Below the pieces are notes generated by a model. That model was not told the origin of the DNA. It did not search any database and saw only the letters and a program-made list of their open reading frames with translations. Both the position numbers and the translations under genes were made by a program. Positions 43,258 to 50,887 of a stretch of 64,000 bases of DNA are shown one piece after another. The DNA comes from RYN-230 sp963829725. GTDB lineage: Bacteria; Actinomycetota; Actinomycetes; Streptosporangiales; Streptosporangiaceae. Every line of letters begins with the position of its first letter. Position 1 is the stretch's first letter. The stretch spans positions 1-64,000 of the forward strand of contig CAWHJW010000021.1 of NCBI GenBank assembly GCA_963829725.1. Reading direction: 5' to 3'.

Positions 43258-45456
43258 ATGGCCTTCCAGCAACTGCACTACACCTCGTGCCCGGACGGCC
43301 CGGCCGGATTCAGCGGATTCCAGTTCAGCGCGGCCACCCCAGACATCGCGCTGGCCGTGCTGCGCGAGGTCGAGGAGCTGACCGTGTACCAGCCACCCAG
43401 CTGGCTGCTGGCCAGCCCCCAGGTGGACCAGCCGGACGCGTACCCGGTCATGTTCCTGCACGCGACCAGCGCGGTGACCGGCTCCGCCATCACCGCACAG
43501 GTCGTGTTCGCAGGCAAGGACTACTCAGGCCGGACCGGCAACTACTTCGCGCACGCCCTGGTCACCAGTACCCCCCGGGAGGACTTCGGCCCGGTCCGGC
43601 CGGCCGAGCTGTGGGGGTCGGAGCTGTGGCAGCGCACACAAGTCAGCGGCACCGAACTGCCCGCGCTGACCGGGCCCCCGCCGCGCGGCTTCATCGACCC
43701 GCCGGGGGCACAGGCGTTCCTCGACGCACACGGGCTGGACTGCATCCTCGGCGAACTGCTCACCGCCGTCGACCAGGCCATGACCGGCGCGCCGCCGGTG
43801 CTACTGGTCACCCTGGATGCCCCCGAATGCGCCTGGTGCATCGCCGCCCTGTCCTACCTGCTCGGCGAGCAGCTGGCCCAGCAGCTGACCTTCACCACCT
43901 ACTGCCACCGCCCCGCGTCGGCCCGGCTCCACATCATCGGCATCCTGCCCGACGCTATGCCGGCGGAGGCGTTCACCGCCAGCTTCCAGCTCTTCGACCT
44001 GACCACCGGGCGGACCCCCGGTGGCGGGGTGCACCCGCTAGCCGCCCTGCTGGCCAGTACCGGTGTGCTGGCCGCCCCGGCGCTATGGCGGCAAGCGGTG
44101 GCGCTGTCGAGCGGGGCCGAGCAAGACCTGGACGACTGGCTGCCTGTGGTCGCCACGGCAGCCGGCCTGCTCGGCCGGCCACTCACCACGGCGGAACGCG
44201 CCGCGGTGGCCCGGTGGGCCGGCCGCGCGGTGGGCCGGCTGCCGGCCGAGGCCGCCGATGCCGTCCTCGGCCTGCTGCTGGACCAGCCGGGCGAACCACT
44301 GACCGGCGCCCGGCTGGTCTACCTGCTCGACCTGGCCGGGCAGGCCGGGGTGGCCGCCCGGGTGGCCCGGCTGGAGGACCTGCTGATCGACGACATGGTC
44401 AGCCAGGTCCGGGCCGGCCAGCCAGCCGCCGCGGCCGGGTTCCCCAGCCCGGGCCGGGCGGATCCGGCCGCGGACCTGGCCGGGCTGCTGGGCCGCTCTC
44501 CCGGGCTGGTCCGAAGCCTGCTGTCCCGGCTGGCTGGCGAGCCACCGGAGCTGGCCGAGGCGGTGCTGGCCAGCCCGGCGGGTACGGTGATCGGGCGGGA
44601 CGACCTAGCCGGGTTCCCCATCCTGACCGAGCTGTGGCTGCTCCGTTCGGCCGCGCAGGGCGCGGTGCCGCCGGTGCGGGCCCTGGATGAGATCGCCGAC
44701 GCGCGGGCCGCCGCCGGGCAGTCTCCCCGGGTGGACCTGGCCCTGCTCACCCGGCTGTGGCCAGCCGGGTGCCCGCCCCGTGAGCTGACCGAACTGCTCG
44801 GGCTGATGGTCGACGACCCTCCGGTCGATGTCGGGAACTGGATCACCGCCGAAGTCTGCGCGCTGGCCAGGTACGGCGAACCCGATGCTGACTGGTACCA
44901 GCTCGCCGCGGTGGTGGCCAGCCACCCGGTGCAGGGGGCGCTGCCCAGCGACGAGGTCCAGATCATGCAGAACGCAGCCCAGGCCGGGCCGTTGCTGGCC
45001 CGGGCCCGCCGGCACGCCCCGGTGGGCGACGCGGCGGTGTTCGCCGAACTGTTCGCCCTGCATGCGGCGGCCGCCGACAGCCGGACGCGCGGGCTGCTGG
45101 AGCAGGACCTGCCCGGTCTGCTGGCCGGGGCCGTGCCGCTCGGCCCACCGCTCCGCGGCTGCCCCGCCGAGGTCGCGCTGACCCTCGGCGCCGAGTTGGC
45201 CAGCCGCCTGGCCGCGCCGCAGGCCGATGTGGCCCTGGCCACCCGGGTGTTCGCTGCGCTGGCCGATCCCGAAGTGGCCGGCCAGCCCGTGCTGGCGGAG
45301 CAACTGACCGCCGGAGCTGAACCGGTACGCGGCTGGTCCCGCCACGACCTGACCGCACTCGGCCGCGCCCTGGACGGCGACGATGCCGCGGCTGGGCTGT
45401 TCCGGAAGTGGCGCGGGCCTACCGGCCCGGGCCGGTTCTGGCGCTGGCCACTGTGA
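43258..45456 (+). CDS. GTPase-associated protein 1 (GAP1-N2) like
   Basis: 732 residues. The N-terminal domain (LHYTSCPDGPAGFSGFQFSA, then GNYFAHALV) matches the GAP1-N2 type. Middle and C-terminal parts are helical and Leu/Ala-rich with repeat-like character. It carries no nucleotide-binding motif and is thought to be the partner of the double GTPases. ATG 43258 follows the GTPase stop by one base; the open frame from 43231 only overlaps that gene. Confidence 0.75.
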   Translation: MAFQQLHYTSCPDGPAGFSGFQFSAATPDIALAVLREVEELTVYQPPSWLLASPQVDQPDAYPVMFLHATSAVTGSAITAQVVFAGKDYSGRTGNYFAHALVTSTPREDFGPVRPAELWGSELWQRTQVSGTELPALTGPPPRGFIDPPGAQAFLDAHGLDCILGELLTAVDQAMTGAPPVLLVTLDAPECAWCIAALSYLLGEQLAQQLTFTTYCHRPASARLHIIGILPDAMPAEAFTASFQLFDLTTGRTPGGGVHPLAALLASTGVLAAPALWRQAVALSSGAEQDLDDWLPVVATAAGLLGRPLTTAERAAVARWAGRAVGRLPAEAADAVLGLLLDQPGEPLTGARLVYLLDLAGQAGVAARVARLEDLLIDDMVSQVRAGQPAAAAGFPSPGRADPAADLAGLLGRSPGLVRSLLSRLAGEPPELAEAVLASPAGTVIGRDDLAGFPILTELWLLRSAAQGAVPPVRALDEIADARAAAGQSPRVDLALLTRLWPAGCPPRELTELLGLMVDDPPVDVGNWITAEVCALARYGEPDADWYQLAAVVASHPVQGALPSDEVQIMQNAAQAGPLLARARRHAPVGDAAVFAELFALHAAAADSRTRGLLEQDLPGLLAGAVPLGPPLRGCPAEVALTLGAELASRLAAPQADVALATRVFAALADPEVAGQPVLAEQLTAGAEPVRGWSRHDLTALGRALDGDDAAAGLFRKWRGPTGPGRFWRWPL

Positions 45457-45479
45457 CCGGCTGAGCGGGGGTCCGCGTT

Positions 45480-47036
45480 ATGTGGCTGGTATACGTGGTG
45501 CTCTTCATCCTCGGGGCGGCGGTCGCCGTGGCCGTGCTGGGGCTTTACCTGAGCTACGCCGCCGCGTCCGGGCTGCTCGCCGCGAGTGTCGCGATCGTGG
45601 CCTACGGACTGGGGCTGCCCGCCGTGTACCTGGCCACCCTGGGCGACGTGCTGGGCCGCCGGCCCGCCGGGCTGGCCCCGCCGGAAACCTGGCCGCAGCC
45701 GCCGGACGGCGCTGACCCGGCCGTGCTGCAGTACTTCTACGGGCCGGCCCGGGCCGACGCCCGGCATGCGATGGCCGTGGCCTACCAGCGCAGCCGGGAT
45801 TGGTGGGGGCATGGTGCCACCGCGGTCGGCCGGGCGCTGCGCGCCGACCTGCTCCCGTTTACCGTCCCGGCCGCGCTCGGCGGCGCGGCCGGGATGGCCG
45901 TAGGCGCCGCGGCCGGCACTCTCCTCACGGCCGGCTGCGCCTTGGTCTACCTGCTGGCCGTCGCCCTCGGCACGGCCGGCACCCGGGCCGCCGGCGCGCT
46001 GCTGCGCGGGGCCGACTCGGCACTGCTCAGCATCAAGAACATCCGCATCCTGTGCCCGTACTGCGGCCACCGGGTGCCCTATCCCGGGTACCTTTGCCCA
46101 GGGCCGGACTGCGACGGGAAACACCGCGACGTGCGCCCGGGACGGTTCGGCATCACCCGCCGGTACTGCCACTGCGGGCAGCCGCTGAAAACACTGCTGC
46201 TGATCGGCTCGGCCCGGATGACGGCGTTCTGCCCGCATTGCGACGAGGTGTGGGAGCACGGGCCCGGTGAGGTCCCGGAGATCGTGCTGGCCCTGTTCGG
46301 CGCGGGCGGGGCCGGGAAGACCCGGCTGCTGTCCGCGATGGTCACCCAGCTCATGGACTGGACCGCGGCCAAGCAGCAGTTCACCGCTGAGCCGGCCGAC
46401 ACGGACACGGCCAACAGCCTGAAGACGGCCCGGCAGGTGCTGATCTCCGACCGCGATCCCGGGCCCACGCCCGTCCAGCTGCCCCGTTCTCTGGTCATTC
46501 GGGCCAGGTCGGGGCGGATCAAGCGGATCCTGCACCTGTTCGACGCGGCCGGTGAGCAATTCGAGGATCTGGCACACACCGACGAACTACGCTACCTCAG
46601 CGAAGCACGCACATTCATCCTGGTGATCGACCCGCGGCCAATCATCGCGTTCTGGCGCCGACCGCCGGGCAGCGCGCCAGCCGGGCCGGGCAGCCGGTCG
46701 CCGGATGACGTCTATCACCGGACCTACCAGCAGATCGAGGAGATGGGGGTGGCACTCAGCGAGGCCCGGCTCGCGGTGGTGTTCAGCCACGCCGACCAGA
46801 TCGACCGGCCGGAGGGCGTGGCCGCGTGGGCACGCCGCGAACTGGGGCTCAGCAACCTGCTCACGTCGGCGAGGCAGAACTTCAAGGAGACCGGATTCTT
46901 CTGCACCGCGGCCATCGCCGGGCCTAAATGTGCGGCTGAAAAGTCGGTCGATAAGTCCATCGCCCGCCTGCTGCGCTGGGTGCTGGCCGGCAGTCGGCTG
47001 ACCTTGCCTGGAGATGACAATGACCGGCCCGGTTGA
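45480..47036 (+). CDS. Membrane zinc-ribbon GTPase-like protein (double-GTPase type 1 like)
   Basis: 518 residues. Membrane helices lie at about 3-27 and 30-53, with a hairpin at about 126-168, so the protein is membrane-anchored. Zinc-ribbon cysteines are at 192/195/206/211 and 230/232/251/254 (CPYCGHRVP, CHCGQ, CPHCDEVW). The P-loop GAGGAGKT spans 274-281. LHLFDAAGEQFED and FILVIDPRP follow as switch and strand motifs; VVFSHADQIDR could be the base-specificity loop. It pairs with the soluble GTPase and GAP1. Its end overlaps the 39-residue membrane peptide gene. Confidence 0.75.
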   Translation: MWLVYVVLFILGAAVAVAVLGLYLSYAAASGLLAASVAIVAYGLGLPAVYLATLGDVLGRRPAGLAPPETWPQPPDGADPAVLQYFYGPARADARHAMAVAYQRSRDWWGHGATAVGRALRADLLPFTVPAALGGAAGMAVGAAAGTLLTAGCALVYLLAVALGTAGTRAAGALLRGADSALLSIKNIRILCPYCGHRVPYPGYLCPGPDCDGKHRDVRPGRFGITRRYCHCGQPLKTLLLIGSARMTAFCPHCDEVWEHGPGEVPEIVLALFGAGGAGKTRLLSAMVTQLMDWTAAKQQFTAEPADTDTANSLKTARQVLISDRDPGPTPVQLPRSLVIRARSGRIKRILHLFDAAGEQFEDLAHTDELRYLSEARTFILVIDPRPIIAFWRRPPGSAPAGPGSRSPDDVYHRTYQQIEEMGVALSEARLAVVFSHADQIDRPEGVAAWARRELGLSNLLTSARQNFKETGFFCTAAIAGPKCAAEKSVDKSIARLLRWVLAGSRLTLPGDDNDRPG

Positions 47037-47133
47037 GGAGCATGCCTACCGGTGGCCCCGGCTGGGCCTGCTCCTGCTCACCGTGGCCGCGATCATCACG
47101 CTGGTCGTGGCGGCGTTCCTGGCCCTGCTGTGA
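47014..47133 (+). CDS. 39-residue single-TM peptide at end of GTPase operon
   Basis: ATG 47014 opens a short frame overlapping the last 23 bases of the membrane GTPase gene. It reads MTMTGPVEEHAYRWPR, followed by a Leu/Val/Ala helix (LGLLLLTVAAIITLVVAAF) and stop. A CTGGAG site precedes it. The short charged N-terminus plus one membrane helix, and the translational overlap, suggest a real small membrane component, perhaps a subunit or toxin-like effector of the system. ATG 47020 is an alternative start. Confidence 0.6.
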   Translation: MTMTGPVEEHAYRWPRLGLLLLTVAAIITLVVAAFLALL

Positions 47134-47155
47134 GCGCGGCCCCGCGCCACCCGGC

Positions 47156-47340
47156 TCAGGCCAGCTCAGGAAGCTCGCCGTAGTCGCGGCTTTCCTCCGG
47201 TGCCGGCCTGGCTCCTTGCGGTCCGTGGTGTTGTCCTGGTGCGCCGCGGCGGACCTGGTGCATCAGCAGCTCGCAGGCGCCAATGAGCGCGAAGGAGGAC
47301 CATGCTTCGATCACCCGCCGGGCGCAGTGGACGGGGCGAC
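47156..47340 (-). pseudogene. DUF2637 (Spd-like transfer protein) remnant
   Basis: The minus-strand frame reads AWSSFALIGACELLMHQVRR, then SRDYGELPELA. This resembles the last membrane helix and tail of DUF2637 proteins found in actinomycete plasmids and AICEs. The N-terminal helices are missing. It is evidence of an integrative-conjugative element nearby. Confidence 0.5.
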
Positions 47341-47430
47341 AGCGACGTTGGGGGCCAGGCTCGCTGCGCTGCATCCTGGCTCGGCGGCGGCAGTGAGCCC
47401 CCTCCGGCTGGGTGAGGACACAATTGCCTG

Positions 47431-48423
47431 GTGAGCAACTTCCGGCGTATCCAGCTCGCGCTGCTGGCGGTGCTCGCCGTGGTGGTAGCCGGCAGCATCG
47501 GCTACATCGCGCTCGGATTCAGCCTGCTCGATGCGGTCTACCAGACGGTCACGACGATTACCACGGTCGGGTTCCGCGAGGTCCGGCCGCTAGGCACGGC
47601 AGGGAAGATCTTCACGATCGTGCTGATCCTCGCCGGGGTCGGCACGGCATTGTACGCCTTCAGCGTCGTACTCGAATCGCTGGTGGAAGGTCACCTGCGC
47701 CACCACTTCGAAAGGCGCCGGATGGAACGCGACATAGCCCGTATCAGCGGACACACGATCGTCTGCGGGTGGGGCCGGGTCGGCCGCTCGGTTGCCGGCT
47801 ACCTGGCGGGCCAGGGCGCCGCGGTCGTCGTGGTCGACCTCGACCCACAGCGGGCAGCCGCGACCGGGCATCCCGCGCTGCACGGGGACGTCACCGACGA
47901 CGAGGTACTGCTCAAGGCCGGCGTCATGCGGGCCAGGGCCCTGGTCACCGCGATCAACACCGACGCGGAGAACGTCTACGTGACGCTGTCCGCCCGGGCA
48001 CTGCGGCCTGACCTCATCATCATCGCCCGCGCCCGCACCGAGGCCTCGGAACCGAAACTGCTACGGGCCGGGGCGACCCGGGTCGTGAACCCGCAGCGGA
48101 TCGGCGGCCAGCGAATCGCGGCGGCCGCAATTCAGCCCAACGTGGTGGAGTTCCTTGATGTCGTCATGCATGACGGGAGCCTGGAGTTCCGCCTGGAAGA
48201 GATATCGGTGACCGCCGGCTCCCGGCTCGCCGGACACACCCTGCAGGAAACGAATGCCGGCGAGACGGCCGGGGCCCTCATCCTCGCGCTCCGCAGCCGC
48301 GACGGAACATTCCTGACCAACCCGGCGATGCACACCCCGATCGAGGCAGGGCACGTACTGATCGCCATCGGCACCCAGCAGCAACTGACCGCCCTGCAGC
48401 ACGCCGCACATCGAGCCGGCTGA
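47431..48423 (+). CDS. Potassium channel with TrkA-N/TrkA-C (RCK) domains
   Basis: 330 residues. Two membrane helices flank a pore loop with selectivity filter TTITTVGF (41-48). A cytosolic RCK/TrkA-N Rossmann domain follows (IVCGWGRVGRSVAGYL, VVVDLDPQRAAATGH, LHGDVTDDEVLLKAGV), then a TrkA-C domain ending about residue 325. It probably gates K+ flux in response to nucleotide or ligand binding. GTG 47431. It stands apart from the GTPase operon, separated by the DUF2637 remnant, so I do not assign it to that system. Confidence 0.88.
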   Translation: MSNFRRIQLALLAVLAVVVAGSIGYIALGFSLLDAVYQTVTTITTVGFREVRPLGTAGKIFTIVLILAGVGTALYAFSVVLESLVEGHLRHHFERRRMERDIARISGHTIVCGWGRVGRSVAGYLAGQGAAVVVVDLDPQRAAATGHPALHGDVTDDEVLLKAGVMRARALVTAINTDAENVYVTLSARALRPDLIIIARARTEASEPKLLRAGATRVVNPQRIGGQRIAAAAIQPNVVEFLDVVMHDGSLEFRLEEISVTAGSRLAGHTLQETNAGETAGALILALRSRDGTFLTNPAMHTPIEAGHVLIAIGTQQQLTALQHAAHRAG

Positions 48424-48885
48424 ACTCCTGACCCAACCCCAGGTCAATCAGCCCGCAACGGCCCCGGCGCGAAACGGCAACTGGTAGCCCGATGAGGACG
48501 ATGATGGGTCACCGGCTTCGCTAATGGGTTCCGCGACGACCGGGCGCACGCCCAGTCTCCTCGCGGCCAGGCAGGGTGGTGTCCCGCAAGCCCGCAGCAC
48601 CGGCGCGCTTGCAGGTCCGTGGCAGGCTCCCGATCGCAGAGCGTAACCGCCTCGATGGGGCTAACCGCGCGCAAATCGCCGTTAGGCGCGGCTGGTTCGC
48701 GTGTGTTGATGGGAGCAGGAAGGACGCATAACTGGGTTCTCTGGTAGCCGTGCTTGCTGCTTGCCGCCGGCTGTCAGGCGCCTGCCTGTCAGGTGGGGGG
48801 CGATGCTGTGCCGCTCGAATAATCGATTGCGCACTGACCTGGGCTATTACCAGCAGGCTTGACCCGGTGATGGTTGGCTGGCCGG
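48424..48885. other. Intergenic, no gene seen
   Basis: About 460 bp without supported coding frames between the channel gene and a transposase remnant. Confidence 0.35.
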
Positions 48886-49034
48886 ATGCTGCTCAAGATC
48901 GCTTACCTGCTGACGCACCGGGTACTCAGCGTGGCTGTCCTGGTGTTCCGCGGCGGCCGGGCGAAGGATGCCCAGTTGCTGGCTACTCCGGCGCGAGAAC
49001 GCCGGGCTGCACCATCACATCGGCCGTCTTCGCT
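48886..49034 (+). pseudogene. Integrase-core transposase, N-terminal remnant
   Basis: MLLKIAYLLTHRVLSVAVLV, then FRGGRAKDAQLL, is the N-terminus of a common actinobacterial rve-type transposase. A frameshift near 48985 moves the continuation (LRRENAGLHHHIGRLRW) to another frame, and nothing further remains. Confidence 0.6.
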
Positions 49035-49075
49035 GGTCAAGTCTAGGATGACATTTTCTCCGGCAGCCCAGGAGG

Positions 49076-49252
49076 TCACGTGGGGTCGAGGCAGTATTGC
49101 TCGGCGACCTCCAGGCTGAGGAGAGCGCTTGGCACGCGGAGCATGAGCTGGTGAGTGCCCCGGTTGGTGACATACAGATGGGCGTCGTAATAGCGCTCCA
49201 TCATCTTTCGCGGATTCGCCCGCGCGGCGTCCCCCGCAGCGATATCAGGACT
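49076..49252 (-). pseudogene. Remnant of an unknown conserved actinobacterial protein
   Basis: The frame reads PRKMMERYYDAHLYVTNRGT, then HQLMLRVPSALLSLEVAEQY, strongly protein-like and resembling a conserved hypothetical family whose N-terminal half is missing here. There is no start codon in frame before MMERYY, and the upstream sequence lies in another frame with a stop. Two CstR-type operators lie about 160 bp upstream. Confidence 0.45.
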
Positions 49253-49409
49253 AACCCTGAACCCGGTGATGACCTGGATGCGTCAACGCGCTGATCGACA
49301 CCCCGGCCGCGGCGAGCCATCCACGAGGATGACTGAGGCAGTTCGATGCTGCACGCGCTGCGGCGAACGTGTGCACATCAACTTCGGGGACCACAAGAAC
49401 CTCCTCAAA

Positions 49410-49425
49410 ATACCCATTGGGGTAT
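49410..49425. promoter_or_regulatory. CsoR/CstR-type operator 1
   Basis: Perfect palindromic arms ATACCC-ATTG-GGGTAT, 16 bp, matching the sites before the OsmC and CsoR-like genes. No intact gene is positioned to use it; the minus-strand remnant at 49076-49252 is the nearest candidate. Confidence 0.75.
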
Positions 49426-49475
49426 ATGACGCTGGTCCCGAAGATAGCCGGCGCGGCGCATACCCCTGGGTGCAA

Positions 49476-49491
49476 ATACCCCCATGGGTAT
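49476..49491. promoter_or_regulatory. CsoR/CstR-type operator 2
   Basis: ATACCCCCATGGGTAT, 16 bp. A degraded half-site (ATACCCCTGGGTGC) lies just to the left at 49460-49473, giving a cluster of sites within 85 bp. Confidence 0.75.
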
Positions 49492-49794
49492 GCGTTATCC
49501 GGTGCGCTTGGCTGCAGAACAGCGCCGCCGAGCGCGAACTGGCGTGACGTGTTCTCCCTCGGCGACACTGCCAACCTGCCGCTGAGTCCGCCCCGCCGCC
49601 CCGTGGCGGGACGCTCGTGGGCGCACGCGCTTTGCTGGCCGGCCAGCGCCGGGTCATCGCCGCCTCCTGCACGTACGTGGGTGCCGATAGCTCGTGGCGG
49701 ACCAGCACAGGTCCGCGGTCGGGCTGGACCGGGGGAGCCGGCGAGCGCACGACCGTGTGCGGCGGCAATCACGCCTGGCATGGTCAAGGATACA

Positions 49795-49810
49795 ATACCC
49801 CCTAGGGTAT
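49795..49810. promoter_or_regulatory. CsoR/CstR-type operator 3
   Basis: ATACCCCCTAGGGTAT, 16 bp, located 60 bp upstream of the small Cys-rich protein gene at 49870. This is suitable for repression of its promoter. Confidence 0.78.
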
Positions 49811-49869
49811 GATCTTGCGATCAGGCCATGTACCTCATGGCAAGACCAGCAAGTAAGAGGTGATCGATC

Positions 49870-50034
49870 GTGTGCTCACCGGCACGGTGTTCGCGTTGCG
49901 GCAAGACGACGTGGCAGGGCTGCGGACGCCACGTCGACGCTGTGATGTCCCGCGTACCCGAGAACGACCAGTGCGCCTGCCCGCCACGTGCGGCGCGCCC
50001 GTCGTTGCTCGGGTTCTTGCGCCGATCACGCTGA
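49870..50034 (+). CDS. Small Cys-rich protein under CstR-type operator
   Basis: 54 residues. GTG 49870 opens VCSPARCSRCGKTTWQGCGR, then HVDAVMSRVPENDQCACPP. The motif with Cys-x2-Cys, TTWxGCGxHVD and a later Cys-x-Cys is common in small actinobacterial proteins found near sulfur or metal stress genes. It is probably a zinc- or thiol-binding protein. An AAGAGGTG ribosome-site-like stretch precedes it. The operator 60 bp upstream ties it to the CsoR-like repressor at 55.7 kb. Function unproven. Confidence 0.7.
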   Translation: MCSPARCSRCGKTTWQGCGRHVDAVMSRVPENDQCACPPRAARPSLLGFLRRSR

Positions 50035-50148
50035 CTGCGGACGAGAGGGGAGCGGCGGGCGATACAGGGCCCGGTGGCCGCGGCTTGCGTGGCGCTGACC
50101 AGGCGACTTGCCAGGTCCGGATGCCAAACGGACAGCGGTCGGATTCAC

Positions 50149-50698
50149 GTCCACGGGACTGTGGACCGACCGGCTAGCGGCTGTAAGGTCAACAGCCGCA
50201 AGCGGCACATCGCCGTTAACACCGGCGGGCTGCTGCTGACTGTGCTGGTCACTGCCGCGGGCGTCCAGGACCGCGACGGAGCCAGGCCGCTGCTGTGGAA
50301 CCTGCGCCGTGCGTTCCCCTCGGTCAGGCTAGCCTGGGCGGACGGCGGCTACGGCGGCAAACTTGTCACCTGGGCCAGGATCAAGCTCAAGCCCAGGCTG
50401 ACACTCGAGATCGTCAAGCGCCCCGATGATCTGGACAGCTTCCAGTCCTGCCGCGCCGCTGGGCCGTCGAGCGGACCCTGGCCTGGATCACCCGCTGCCG
50501 GCGCACAGTCCGGGACTACGAACGGCTGACCGGACACCACGAAACCACCGTCTACTGGGCCATGATCATCACCATGAGCCGCCGCCTCGCCCGCTGCCGG
50601 CAGCCAGCCCAGCCCCGCGCCGCCCAGGGAGTCCGGGCGTGCTGGCGTGGCGCACGGATGGCCGCGTCACGCTCAGGTGGCGGCTTCGGCCTAGCTGA
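50149..50698 (+). pseudogene. IS5-family transposase remnant
   Basis: C-terminal half only: NSRKRHIAVNTGGLLLTVLV, LAWADGGYGGKLVTWARIKL, then after a frameshift near 50450 RTLAWITRCRRTVRDYERLT and TTVYWAMIITMSRRLA. The first DDE residue and the N-terminus are missing. Confidence 0.75.
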
Positions 50699-50811
50699 GG
50701 GGTTCGGTGCCGGGCGGTAACGTACCCGGAACGATCGGGACTTAGTGTTGCTGGATGGTGAAGCCTCGGGCGTGCGGCGTCACGCCGCAGGTCACGGGCG
50801 ACGGGGGCACG

Positions 50812-50886
50812 ATGACGGGGGCGGGCACCCAGACCGCGCCGGACCGCAGAGCCGCCCCGGGGCCGCGGCGGGCGGCGGGTGCCCTT
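50812..50886 (+). pseudogene. Sensor-type membrane protein, 5' piece left of ISAzo13
   Basis: ATG 50812 opens MTGAGTQTAPDRRAAPGPRR, then AAGAL. If the ISAzo13 copy and one target repeat are removed, the frame continues directly into ALIALWAVIVLAALARAAM at 52235. This shows that the insertion split a single gene. Confidence 0.7.
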
Positions 50887-50887
50887 A

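Noticed and set aside
47431..48423. TrkA-type channel as member of the GTPase conflict operon
   Set aside because: About 300 bp and an opposite-strand DUF2637 remnant separate it from the operon.
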